Below, in pieces: positions 24,801-37,400 of a DNA stretch of 64,000 nt (position 1 is the first letter of the stretch; the number at the start of each line of letters is the position of its first letter). Source of the DNA: Lutjanus erythropterus (taxonomy: Eukaryota; Chordata; Actinopteri; Lutjaniformes; Lutjanidae); NCBI GenBank assembly GCA_020091685.1, contig CM034603.1:38668447-38732446 (forward strand), read 5' to 3'. The translations under genes were made by a program, and so were the position numbers. A model generated the notes under the pieces. The model saw only the letters and a list, made by a program, of their open reading frames with translations, was not told the DNA's origin and ran no database searches.

Positions 24801-27388
24801 CATTTAAATCACTGGTCCCCAACTGAGCGTCGTTAAAGCTTCATAGAGGGGTCGCAAGGTCTTTTGAAGGATGTAAGAAAAGTTTTTAAACTATACAGCA
24901 GGTCAGTATAACTGAATACAAGTTACATTCTGGTAATCAGTAACTTAATCCATTGGATTACAAAAGTTGAATCATTCTGAATACTTTAGTTTTACTTCAA
25001 AATCAAACATTAAAAATGTTGCAGTTTGTAAAAAAATGGATTCAGCCACAAAACTTTGCATTCAACAATTTCTTTTAAAACATTTTAAAAGTATTTTTAC
25101 AGGTGGTTTTAATTTGTTTATGAAACTTTTTATGACATTTTCAAAATTTTAAAATATACATCAAATCATAAATGTAATCAAGTAATCCCTGACAATGTAA
25201 CTATAATTTAATCACACATTTGTCAAATATAATCTGGGCTGAATATACTTATTTTTTGTAATCTGGTTACATAATTCCAATTACATGTAATCTATTACAG
25301 CCCAACCCAATACTGATATCTCAGTATTTCATTGATTTCAGTGAAGAAAACTGATGAAATGATTATGAAGTAACTGAGTTATAAAAGTTGAGATGATGAT
25401 TTAAAGACCTGATGAAGAGCTGAACACAGATCAGTCTGTTCAGGACTCTGACTGGATCAAACACTCACCTTTAAGGCCAATGTGAAAAAACTAACAGGCA
25501 GAGTTAAAGTGAAGAAACAATCATTTTTCTCTTTTAAAAGTTGAAAGGTTCTTGTTCTGTCTACGTCTGTCTGTGGTTGATTTTGGTGATATTGTTTACA
25601 TGCATGTTCCTGACTCTGTATATCACAGTGTGTTTCTTACTCACCACTGTCTCATATGAACAGGTGGGTTGGTCTTCCTTAACCAGCAGACGGGAGCAGC
25701 ATTGCATGTTGGGTATTTACGAAGCTCTACTGTATAAACTGCAGAGTTACCTGAGCTCAAAATGGAATGAGCTCCAGAAAAATATGAAATTAATTCTTTT
25801 ATTTCACTCAAACATTTTTAAAGCTTGTACTTATGTACTTGTAATCACATGTGTTAAATATTTAATGTTTGTCTGTAAAGTATATGTCTGTCTGTGGTTA
25901 AACTGTATATGTTTGTTTTGTACTCAGGTCTCTTTTTAAAAAAGTCTGAGTGAGACCACCTGTTCAAATAAAGGGTTAATACTTTTCTTAAAAATCAAGA
26001 AAACCATGAAAAAGCTAAAATGTTGTCTTAAAAACTTGTGTTCATAAATAAAGTAATTAGTTTCATAACACTGAAAAAATATTTTTAAATCATGTAGAAA
26101 AACAAGTTGAAGCATGCTAACATGCTAACAGTGCTAACATGTTGATGTTGAACAGGTATAATAATCACCTGTATCTAATGTTAGCATGTTCAGATGCTAA
26201 CATCAGGATGCTAACATGTTCATGTTTACCAGGTATCATATTCACCTTTATCTGTCTTTAGCATGTTAGAATGCTAACATCTGGATGCTAACAAGCTAAC
26301 ATTGTTAACATGTTGATGTTCTCATGGTTATTTTTCATTGTTGTTCCATCCAGTTTGAAGCACTTTATCTAAACTCTTAGAACCCTGATGTGTATATCTT
26401 ATATATGTTCTAAAGTATGTGTGGTTCTGGTTCCTGATCCCGTGTCTCGTTCAGGGTCTGTTCGTGGTTTGTGGCGTCCTGACCGGCTTTTACTGCTGCT
26501 GCTGTCTCTGCTGCTGCTGTAACTGCTGCTGTGGAAAACTCAAGCCCACGCCTCCGGGCGAGGGGGCGGAGCCAGACTACGTCTCCCCCAACGACCTGGA
26601 GGAAGAGATACGCAACGACGCCGACAATGGTGAGATAACAGGAAGTCTGAGCTTTTATTTTGACAGTCACACAGGTATGACAGCAGATGATTAAATCATT
26701 TCTGTCATATCTGACATAATATTTGAAAAAAGTCATAATCTTAACCTTTGTTTCCAGTGTGTCACATTAAATTCCTATATGAGCCTCCATGAGTTTCTTT
26801 GACCAGTTAGACCAGTGATTCCCAAACACTGGGTCAGGACCCACAGGTGGGTCACAGGAGATTTGATTTGGGTCTTGTCTGGTTTTGTCCATTAGCTTCA
26901 GTAAATATTGTTATTCTCACTGCAGTCTGACACATGTGTGCATTAATTTATACATAAACACATAACAAAACAAACATTACAACATAAAAAAACAAAACAC
27001 GGCACAGAAAGTACAATTTTTCACATCATGTAAATGATCCTCTGAGGCACCGTTTCACTTAATGTTTCAAAACTAATTTCAAAATCATAAATTTCTTAAT
27101 CTCCCATCCATATTTAAATTAGACTCTAAAATAAACTGTAAATTATATTAAAAATTATATTACATCATTGTGATGTAATTATACAATTATACAATATTAA
27201 TTATTACTGTTATTAATGATAACAATATTATTAATATCATCACTTGACTGACATCATCAATACAACAATAATAATAATTTCTTTCTGCAGACGTGGACGC
27301 TCCGATCGTTCAGCAGCCGACGAACGCCAGCGAGAAAACTCAGCTGATCACTGATGGACGGCGCAGATACGGAGACACCTACACATGA
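24279..27388 (+). CDS. dnajc5b: DnaJ homologue subfamily C member 5B (cysteine string protein beta)
   Basis: Vesicle-associated Hsp40 co-chaperone that, with Hsc70, guards SNARE folding; attached to membranes by palmitoylated cysteines. Exons 24279-24385, 24511-24724, 26455-26629 and 27291-27388 give 197 codons plus stop, close to the ~199 residues of mammalian CSPs. Residues 1-13 hold the [11 protein letters not shown] block where CSP is phosphorylated; the J domain follows (about 14-82) with the HPD triad in [18 protein letters not shown] linker ([14 protein letters not shown]...NVNTYF) leads to the cysteine string [17 protein letters not shown] at about 118-134, then an acidic [11 protein letters not shown] tail. 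The tail [14 protein letters not shown] agrees better with DNAJC5B than with DNAJC5 or DNAJC5G. The neighbour trim55 supports this, since DNAJC5B and TRIM55 are adjacent in human. A CAG precedes the ATG, so a separate 5'-UTR exon is likely. Confidence 0.93.
24749..24799 (+). repeat. (GT)n microsatellite
   Basis: Interrupted GT run starting 25 bases downstream of the donor of dnajc5b exon 2. Confidence 0.95.
24880..25320. repeat. degenerate 'TGTAATC/GATTACA' repeat in dnajc5b intron
   Basis: Recurring words such as AATCAGTAACTTAATCC, GGATTACAAAAGT, AATCAAGTAATCCC and CATGTAATCTATTACAG identify a diverged copy of a repeat also seen at about 56200-56280 and in the tails of the units at 12275 and 56580. 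Ends are not clear. Confidence 0.45.
26100..26330 (+). repeat. 'GCTAACATG' repeat, two tandem copies in dnajc5b intron
   Basis: Two copies of about 105 bases each contain GCTAACATGTT, CAGGTATNATA and TTCACCTNTATCT in the same order. The same GCTAACATG-rich motif recurs in a trim55 intron (about 37795-37995). Confidence 0.65.
26815..26885 (+). mobile_element. left-end fragment of hAT-type element
   Basis: GTGATTCCCAAACACTGGG and GGTGGGTCACAGGAG match the left end of the element at 14001-14519. The right end was not found nearby. Confidence 0.55.
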
Positions 27389-27612
27389 AGGACACAGGAA
27401 ACAGGAAACGCATCACCACATCCATCATCCACCTGAAACTGTCTGTTAACAAAGAGACCAAACAAGCCTGGAGGTCAGATCACAAACTGTTCACATTCAA
27501 AGGTTCTAACAAACGTTCTCCTGTTCCTCCACAGTCACGTGTGGGACAAAAGTATGTGGACACCCTGTACAGATACTTTTAGTCTGACTCTGACTCTGAT
27601 CAACAGGACGAG

Positions 27613-27621
<9 letters not shown>

Positions 27622-27687
<66 letters not shown>
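27622..27687 (+). repeat. (CA)n microsatellite in dnajc5b 3' UTR
   Basis: About 33 uninterrupted CA units, about 235 bases after the stop codon and before the likely polyadenylation signal. Confidence 0.97.
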
Positions 27688-27688
<1 letters not shown>

Positions 27689-27768
27689 CAGAGGCTCCAA
27701 AACCCCCAGAATCATACTTTTTAAATTTAAATCTGGTTTAACATGTTTGGGAGAAAAAGATCCTGAAA

Positions 27769-27774
27769 AATAAA
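27769..27774 (+). promoter_or_regulatory. probable dnajc5b polyadenylation signal (AATAAA)
   Basis: First AATAAA after the stop codon, 380 bases downstream of it, followed by T-rich sequence. A second AATAAA lies at about 28281, so a longer 3' UTR is possible. Confidence 0.5.
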
Positions 27775-27841
27775 ATATATTTTGTATCTGAACAAAAATA
27801 ACAAAATGGATTCACAAACTGTCAGACTGTTCCTTTAATGA

Positions 27842-27887
27842 TTCAGTCAGCAGGTCATTATTTCACAGTAATGACCTGCTGACTGAA
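27842..27887. repeat. perfect 19-bp inverted repeat with 8-base loop
   Basis: The arm at 27842-27860 (TTCAGTCAGCAGGTCATTA) is exactly complementary to 27869-27887, around the loop TTTCACAG. It lies about 70 bases after the likely dnajc5b polyadenylation signal and before the second AATAAA, so it would be in the transcript only if the distal site is used. It is too short for a normal pre-miRNA hairpin. Confidence 0.95.
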
Positions 27888-27888
27888 C

Positions 27889-30045
27889 ATTATCAAGCTT
27901 ATTATACAGTCATTTACAAAAGATAGCAATAAGAGCAGTCCATCGCCACAGCAACAGTCTGCTATAAAGAAATAACAGATATTAAAATGATGTCATTGAT
28001 CAATCAGAATATTTGATTATTTAACAAAAAGAAAAACCTGCAGTGAGTCTTTATGTTTTTAGAATCAGGATGACACTTTCAACCCGTTCACACTCTCATC
28101 ATATATAAAAAGGTTTTAATTCAGTATTTTGTAAACTAATAATCATGATCACATTAATATGGATGATGTCATTTGTTGTCACTTGTGTTGATGTAAATAA
28201 TGTTGTGGTTTGTTTCATGTTGATCGTGTTTATCTGACGCTGTATAAATGTGACCTGTGTGTGAACTGAAGTCAGTTTGGAAAATAAAATCTGGTTTGTG
28301 ACAAAAACACCTGCGATGATGTCATGTGATGATGTCATCTTTACTAAACTAGTCCCTCCGGGGTTTCGCCAGCTTAAAATACAAAAGCACAAAAAAAAAT
28401 TGAAATGCATGTTGTGGTGTTTTCAGTTGTTTTTTGCAAAGAAGTTGCTGGAACAATTGAAAATTACCAAAAAAAAGTTACATTATTTTAATTATTTTCT
28501 GTATAATTTCATTAAAAATCAGCGGCGCCTCATTTCAGGAAGAATAAAACCACATTCTGTTCTGAGTCTTACTTCACCAGAAGGTTCAAGATTTCAGAAA
28601 TTCTGACAAAATAAGCTTTAAATGTAAATGATGACGTTCATTTCGGGGATATTCCACAAAGATGAAAAATCTTTGTGGAGCTCAAACTCAAAACCAGCCC
28701 AAAATTTAAAAAAAAAAAAAAAAGTGTTGATAAATGTCAATAACTGTGATGAACCTCTTCAGTGCCTGTGACAAAATAAAAACAATAAAAATACAAAAAA
28801 TAGTAAATAATAAAACATTGAGACAAAGATGCCTGATGTTTGTGTGGCGGTCTGATGTAACTGCTGGAACTCACAGGAAACTCCAATGATTGGTCAAATT
28901 TGTGGGAGGAGTTGCGGCAGAGGTCATGCCAAACTCAGGAGGATTGGTTGAATTTTGCTTCCTTTGGTGCCAGAAGTGACCATATTTGGATGAGAGGGAG
29001 GAGTCTGGGAGGACAGATCACAGGAAGTCATCCTGCCTCATGCTCCGCCCCTTTTTGAGTGAAAAGAGCTGCTCTAATTTGACTGGCGGTCATCTTTGAC
29101 AATTTAAACACATAAAATAAGAAAACTGAACCTGTTGAACTGATAGGAAACAAATCCTCTGATCAATCAGGTGATCAATCATGTTATGTCTCTGCCAATC
29201 AACAATCAGCATCATTACATGGGGAGAATGAAAGAAAGAGACTCCGCCTACTGGTCGATCAGAGCTCACTATGAACAATACAAATACAACTCTTTTTTTT
29301 TTAGTTTCTAAACCTCAAAGATTCAAGTTTATCTAAAAAGAAAAGCAAATTATCCCAACTAAAGATTATAGGTCAGGAAAAGTATTTTTTTAGTTTATTT
29401 CAGAATTTAACAGTTTGAGTTCAAACTTAAAAATGTATCACAGTGAGTTACCTTGAAATTTAGAGCTGTCTCAACTTTTTTTTAAAGGTTTGTTTTCTTC
29501 ATCAGATGTCCTGTTAACCCTAAATACATTTACTTCTCATTTATAAAGTATTTTTAAAAAAGAAAATTCAAGTGTCTGAAAATTGTTTTCTAACAGACTG
29601 GAGGACGAGTCCAGTTTCAGTCTCCTAAATAACTCAGTCCTTTGCAGATCCTCCGCTCCGCTGTAAAAATCTACTTTGAAAAGAGAAGCGCTATCGAGTT
29701 AGCCACCTAGCAGCTGCACCGGTCTGCACTGCTTCGTCTTAATCAAGACATCTCTGTCCTTCAGGAAGGACTGACGGGATTATTTTTGGTCCCACCCACT
29801 GTAAATAAAAGTAAACTGTAATTAAACTGTAATAAACTGTAATATTTTTTACCACATGACATTGAGAATACTTGTGTACTTTCACTGCAGTGAGTTTTTG
29901 GAGTATTTGATCCTCCAGCAGGAGGCGCTCTGACCTCCTCAGCTCCCCACGTCCTGCTCTGATTCTGTGGACTGTCCCTTTAACAAACTCCATCCTGCTG
30001 CATCACCCTCCTCCCCCTCCCCCTCTGCTCTGTCATGCCTCCTCG
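27889..30045. other. intergenic region dnajc5b / trim55
   Basis: AT-rich, with poly-A or poly-T runs near 28710 and 29292. No exon, RNA gene or known mobile element was recognised. A 103-codon minus-strand frame at 28099-28410 has no family signature. Confidence 0.5.
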
Positions 30046-30064
30046 TGACCTTTGACATATAAGG
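30046..30064 (+). promoter_or_regulatory. candidate trim55 core promoter: DR1-like element next to a TATA/CArG-like box
   Basis: TGACCTTTGACAT (30046-30058) differs at one position from a DR1 nuclear-receptor site (two AGGTCA halves with a one-base spacer, read on the - strand). It overlaps ACATATAAGG (30055-30064), which serves as a TATA-like box and is one base from a CC(A/T)6GG SRF site. It lies about 250 bases before the start codon behind a C-rich stretch. Position and motif only. Confidence 0.4.
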
Positions 30065-30310
30065 GCATGTCGGCACGGCAACGGCTGACGTGTGTCTGTC
30101 TAAAAACAGACCGAGTGTCCCCCCCTCACCCTGCTGTCCATCTGTCCGTCCAACACTGCAGCACTCAGCTCCCTCTTCTTCTTCTTCTTCTTCTTCTTTA
30201 TTTCTTTACTTTGTTTCATCTGTGGGACGCCTTCCTGTCTTGTCCTGTCCTCTGTGTGTGTCCCTCTGTGTCCCTCGGTGTCCACTGGGGTCCCCCTCAG
30301 CAGCAGCATC

Positions 30311-30433
30311 ATGGACAGTCTGGAGAAGCAGCTTATCTGTCCCATCTGTCTGGAGATGTTCACCAAACCCGTCGTCATCCTGCCCTGCCAACACAACCTG
30401 TGCAGGAAGTGTGCCAACGACGTGTTCCAGGTG

Positions 30434-30475
<42 letters not shown>

Positions 30476-32381
30476 CACACACTCAGTCAATCTGTTGATC
30501 ATTTTCTTCACTAATCAATTAGTTGTTTGATCAATAAACTGACTGAAAATGTTGATGACAATTTAGATTAAGATGAGTTTTTTTAATTTATCTCCATTCA
30601 TATGTGGACGTCTTGACTCAGTCCAAAACAGAGCAGCCGCTGTGATGATGTCAGACGTGTCAAACGTCCTCTCAGTCTTTACTGCAGTACAAGTACAGAT
30701 ACTTGAGTAAAAGTAAAAGTACTGATTCAACCTGTTTACTGCAGTAAAAGTGAAAAAGTTCAGGCTCTGAAATGTCCTCAGAGTATAAAAGTAAAAAGTC
30801 GTCCTCTGAAGGACATTTCTACTGACTGTTTCTGTGCAAAGACAACTGAACCTTTTCTCCACCACAGAGTCTCCGTCTCTGTTTCTGATTCTCACGTCTT
30901 TCATGTTGTTTTTCACTTGTTTTGTTTTGTTTGTTTGCTTGTTTGTTTTGTCTTGGTATGTGTCTGACATCTTTTCTGTCATTTTTGTTTTCTTACTTTT
31001 ATGTTGTTTTGTCTTGTTGCATCTTTTACATTGTCTCTGTCTCGTCCCGTCTGTCCTGTGTGATGTCCTCTGATGGATCCTCCAGTCAATCGTCTTTTCT
31101 TTGTCTTATTGTTTTGTCCATTTAGGTTGAAATCAGTCTTGATGTTTGAAGGCGGAGCACAATGATGCAAAATAACAATAATCAATAATTCACCTCAAAG
31201 TCATTAAAAGGAAGGAAGAGGAGAAAGTTCAGATATTTGTGTTCAGATGTAGAAAAATAAATACTCAAGTAAAACAGAGATACCTGAAAACTTTACTTCA
31301 GTACAGTAACTAAGTATTTTTACTTTTACTTCCTGCCTCTGGATCATAGAACATCTGTCCTGATGTGTCCTCCATCACTTCCTGTTTGATTCTGTTTCTT
31401 TAATCAAATTTCATTTCAAAGTTGTTCGTCCTCTTCTCACTGACTCCTCCCCCTCACTCCTGTTTATGTTCCTGTTGAACTGTTTAATGTCCTGTTGTCA
31501 TAGTAACAACCCTTACCTGGATGTTTGGGAGTTTGTGTGCAGGTGTGTGTGTGATGTTTATGTATGTGAACCTGTGCAGAGACTCATGAATGAAAATAAA
31601 ACCAGATTCACAGTGTCAGTGATCTTCAGTCTGTTATAAACATGTCTACCCGTGTGATGCCCCGCCCACTACAGGCATCCAATCCCTACCTGTCGACAAG
31701 GAGCGGCTCCACAGTGACGTCCGGCGGTCGTTTCCGCTGCCCATCCTGCAGACATGAGGTGGTTCTGGATCGACACGGAGTGTACGGACTGCAGAGGAAC
31801 CTGCTGGTGGAGAACATCATCGACATGTACAAGCAGGGGAACACCAGGTAACATCACACCTGTACACACACCTGTACACATCTGTCAGCACCTGTATGCA
31901 CACCTGTACACACCTGTACACACCTGTACACACACCTGTACACACACCTGTATACACCTGCACACACACCTGTATGACACACCTGTACACACACCTGTAC
32001 ACATCTGTCAGCACCTATATGCACACCTGCACACACCTGCACACACACCTTTATATACACCTGTCGGCTACAGGAAGGCTATGGAAGTTTTTTTCACTCA
32101 TTAAAGGGACACTTCACCTAAAATCAGACAAAAAAACCCTCAGATGTAAAGTTGAGTTTTCTTTGTGAAACTCCTGACTTTTATTTTGGTAGTTCTCTGA
32201 TGACATCACACCAAGCAGTTGTGTCACCGTCTGCAGGATTTGGTGACATCTAGTGGTGAGATTGTAAATTGCAAACACCTCATCTGGACCTTCAGTGTTT
32301 GTTTTCAGTGTGTTGAAACTGTTTCTGCTGAGTCACTTCAGTCTGGATTTCACAGCTGTGACGTGTCTCATGATCATGATG

Positions 32382-32414
<33 letters not shown>

Positions 32415-34415
32415 TCAACAACAACATCAACATCAACATCAACATCAACAACAACAACAACAACAACAACAACATGTTTTCTCAGTCTTCAAGTCCACTT
32501 TGAGGAGTCTGTTACATTTATTCTGTGTTTCAGATTTTTAAATTCACTTGCACTGTAAAACAGTCATACTGGAAATCAGTTGAATCAACAAGAGCTGCAA
32601 CGCTTAATCAATTAAATGATTATTAAATCAATCACCAATTATTTTGATAATTGATCAATCATTTTGAGTCGTTTTTAAAAAGAAAAAAGGGTCTAAATTC
32701 TCTGATTTCAACTTCTTAAATGTGAATATTTTCTGGTTTCTTTCCTCTCTGACAGTAAACAAGACAAAACAAGACATTTGAGGACGTCATTTTTTTATGG
32801 ACCAAACCACTGAAAAGTAATCAACAGATTAATTGATGATGAAAATAATCATTATCGCAGCCCTAGAATCAACTGATCTTTTCTCATTAACTTAACATAA
32901 ATATACAATTTGCAAGTTAATTCAACTTAAAAGGAACTTGAATTATTCTAACATCAAATCTTCTGAAGTGAGTTGAATGTTTAATGGAAAGTTGTTGTTT
33001 TTTTTCTTTTGTGACAGAAAAGTTTCTGGTTCAACTTAATATCTAAATCTTATGAAACATGTATTCTACAGTACAGCTGAATTAACTTGATGAATTGATC
33101 TCAACTTGTCTTTTCAAATTCAGTCAACTTGAAATCTTAATTCAGCCTGAACAAGTTAAAATAAATAGTTAATTTTTACAGTGTGGTTTTCAGTGTGTAT
33201 GAGGAAAACAAAACACCTGTCTGTCTCTCCTCACCTGTCTGTCTCTCTCTTCACCAGATCCATTTGCTTATACTTATTCTTTAGCCTCCATTAGCATATA
33301 ATTAGCCTTAAGGTTCTATTAGCCTATACTTAGCCTTTAGGTTCCTTTAACTTAGAATAAGCTTCTAGATGTTAGCTTAACTTAGCCTTTCAGTTTTGTT
33401 AGCTTATACTTAGCCGTAAGGTTCCATTATCTTATACTTAGCCTCTGGGATCTGCTAGGCTAGAGTTTTCCCCCTTGCTCCCAGTGTTTGTGCTAAGCTA
33501 GGCTAACATGTGCTGGGCAGACAGAGATGAAAGTGATCTCCATGTGTGAGTGTTGGTCAACAGGATGTTTACTGTGGGTCTGATGAAGGTGACAGGTGTG
33601 TGTTAGCTGTTAGCGGTTAGCTGTGACACTCAGCATGGCTCTATTTTTAAATGTAGGTCAGTGAGACAGAAGCACGACTATTTCAGCTCTGTGGCCGAGG
33701 ACGAGCTGATAAACATGTTGAGGACAAACTTCAGCTGTCACCTCTGCTTTTTATGGAAGGAAAATATTTAATGATCATATAAATAAATACAATGAAATAT
33801 ATATATAAAAAGTACTTGTCATATTTATCCTCTATTATGTTATATATACATATATATACATATATAGTGTATAAATGCAAACAAATCTCAAAATTAAAAT
33901 GTATTTGTTATATAAATATACTTATATACAGACAATATAAATACCTATGCATGTTATTTCATTCATTATTATCAACTGAAATTTCTTTCCACATTTCCAT
34001 CTGTCTCTGTCCCTCCATCCCTCCACCTGTCTGTCTCTCTGTCCGCCTGTCTGTGTGTCTGTGAGCAGCAGACCTGTCCCGGAGGTGAAGCAGGAGCAGC
34101 CGATGTGTGAGGATCATGAAGACGAGAGGATCAACATCTACTGTGTCACCTGCAGCACCCCCACCTGTTCTCTCTGTAAAGTGTTTGGAGCTCATAAAGA
34201 CTGTGAGGTCGCTCCGCTGGACCACGTCTACCAATCACAGAAGGTGTCTCACACCACGTCACCACAGACAGGTTTAAACCATAGACAGGTGTACACAACA
34301 GACAGTATAACAGTCAGTCAGGTTCTCAGATCATCAGACTCAGTGTGACTGTCTGACCACTAGAGGGCGTCCAGACACTGTGACTGCACAGAAATATGAC
34401 AGCAGTTTTTCTCTC

Positions 34416-34493
<78 letters not shown>

Positions 34494-37400
34494 CGCAGAC
34501 AGAGCTGACTGACTGTGTGTCCATGTTAGTTGGGAACAATGAGAGGATTCAGGCCATCATCAGTCAGCTGGAGGAAACCTGCAGAGCCGTCGATGTGAGT
34601 TCATCAGCTTCACTTTATAACTTCACTGACTGTAAAGCATCTGTAATGTATATGTTTATAATGTTTATAATATCACTGTTTGAGCTGAAAGTGTGTTGGT
34701 CTCTGCTATATGGTGACCAGACTAGAACTGTCCCAGTTTAAAGCTGGGTGTCTGACTGATATCTGTAAAACACTGAAACATCCTGTTTTCAACATTCACT
34801 GCCAGATCAATTTTGAACAATTAAACAGACCACAAAGGTCCAAAAGAGCAGACAGTCAGTCAGTGAGCATCACAGTTACAGGATGAAACAGATAGAAGCT
34901 ACAAAAACACACAGGGAGAACATTTACATGAGGAATTAAAGGGAATCATAAACATTTTTTATATTAGCTGGAGCACTTATGAGAGAAGATAAACGAGTGG
35001 CCGGTAAACAAGTTTCAGTTCTTGTTTTTTATCTTCATCATTGTCCACAGATCAATGCAGCAGCATGACAGACTGTAAACTTTACAAACCGAGTCTCTAA
35101 ATCACCACAAACCACAAAACTAACAGTGATGGAAGCAGAGAAGAGTGATAGAAACAGAGCGCGGGACAAGTAAATAAAACTCAACAAAAACATCTTGATT
35201 CATCTTTCCATTGTCCCATCGATCACCAACTCTGGTTTGGTCCAAATAAATCCTTAATTCAGCGCAGGTGATGCTGGACAGCGGCTGCAGACTTGAAAGA
35301 GAAGCTCTGCATGTCCACTGATTTTAAAAATGAAAAACTGAATTATATTCTGCTGTATCTCACCTCGTATATCCTCACATAGTTTATTAATCAACATCAT
35401 GTTACACAACAGTGTGATGTGTCTCAGCTTTAAAAGAAAGCTAGAAAATAGATAGTTGTTGATGAAAAATAAAATGTTATATGTTATAAGTGAGTGGTGT
35501 TTGTGTGGTTCTACTGCAGCAGCCTGGCGTGTTCTCAGCTGATTTAATGAAGGTGAACACAGCGAGCAGTCGAGGCTGCAGGTCTATCAGCTGCTGCAGG
35601 GTTTTCATGAACTGAGGAGAAACTTTTCATACAACATGAAGCAGCTGTGAGAATCACTGCAGACTGATTCACTGACTTTCCTGCTTTAACCACATTAAAT
35701 ATTCACTCATTTCAGATGCAGCCAAGTGATTTTGTTTCTGAAATGGGCCTGTCAGTGCAAATAATTGTTCCTGATTGATCAGTTTGATTTATAATAATGT
35801 AACTGTCAGGGTTCTTGCTGAATCAGCAGGTTGAGCTTTGGGAGGAATCATTAAAAAACAACAACAAAGAAATAAGTTTTCGAACATACTCAGGATACCC
35901 TGCTGGAACTGAAATGTTTAAATGTGTGAATCAGTCCGTAAGACGGCGTTGTTAGTCATCATGGAGAACCATGTGAAGCTCGCTGGAAGATCTGTGCAGC
36001 CATGTGTGCACGTTGTTTTTAACTGTGGGTTCAGTGTGCCGTTTGGTTGATACTGAAAATGAGTTTCACTTTGGTTTTTACTGCCTTTTTCACTGGGAGC
36101 TGCGTGACACTTTGTTCAGTGATGTGTCATTTTGATCCTGTAAATATGAATGATGCAGACTGAGCTGCTGCTCAGATGAGAAGAAAAGTTCTTTGTCGTG
36201 ATTAATTGTGAGTTTATAATAATTATTTTTGGTGGACATCGGTCTGCAGGTCTCGACTCCACTGCATCATGTTCTGCTCCACAATCACTGAACACGTTTG
36301 GTTAAACTCAGGTTTATTCCCGAGTCCAAAGACAGCAAAATGTTGCGTCGTCAATATCATCTTCACAATGACACGTCTAATATGAGAAAAAAAGACCAAC
36401 AGAAATGTGTTTCCCATGAGAAGATAAAATGACACACAAAATCATGTCTACCTAATTTTATCCTCCTAAATTTCAAAACTCACTTTACAGGTTAAAAAAA
36501 ACCTACACAAATCCTCTACCTTCATGATTTTATAAACTAACAAACTGCTCTGTGCACTTAAAGCCACATTAGAGCCTAAAAATACTCCACACCAGTCAAG
36601 TTCAGTGTAGACTGACGAGGGTCCAGAAATAAAGTGCTATGACGCTAAATGACAGCAGAGGGCGCAATAACGCAGACTAATATAGAAGTAACCAACGAGG
36701 AAAAACCTGGAAAACACGAGAACAAGTGAGGAATGTTGGCATTAATTAATTAAATCAATACATATTACAAAAGAAAACATCATAAGACATAAAAATACAC
36801 AAACTATTTATGTGTGTTACATACAGTTTATTTGAAACTGATGAAGTTTTTCTTTTTTTCTTCTTTTTCTGAGAGACCGTGGAGCCGCTTTACAACGCAG
36901 TGGTTTGTTTTGTTTGATTTTTTTCTCTGATATATTTAACTGTCAAAGTGTTGATGGTTTTCAGAGTAAAAGCTGTAAAAGCCACATTAACTGACAGAGC
37001 AGCTGGAGCCTTTGCCTGGTTTACCTGAGGCTCACTTTAGGACTGTTTTCAGGAGAACGGGCGCAGACAGAAGTCGAAGGTGTGCGAGACGTTCGATCAC
37101 CTGTTTGCTCTGCTGGAGGAGAAGAAAGGCGAGATGACCCTGAGGATCAGCTCCGAGCAGGAGGAGAAACTCAGCTACATCAGAGGTCTGACGAGGAAGT
37201 ACACGGAACACATGGAGAACACCGCCAAGCTGCTGGAGAACACCATCCAGACGCTGGACGAGTCCGAGATGGCCGTGTTCCTGCAGGTGAACCTGAACGC
37301 ACCGAGACGGTTTAAACTGAGCCAGTTAACTTATTTATTTTTCTGTATCTAAAAGTACAGAGTTTAATCAGCTTTCATTTGCTTAGAGGTGAAGTGTTAG

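Noticed and set aside
24279..27388. DNAJC5 or DNAJC5G instead of DNAJC5B
   Set aside because: The [12 protein letters not shown] tail and the adjacent trim55 fit DNAJC5B best; a lineage-specific paralogue name cannot be excluded.
27842..27887. Hairpin as a microRNA precursor
   Set aside because: A 19-bp stem with an 8-base loop is shorter than a Dicer substrate and lacks the usual lower stem.
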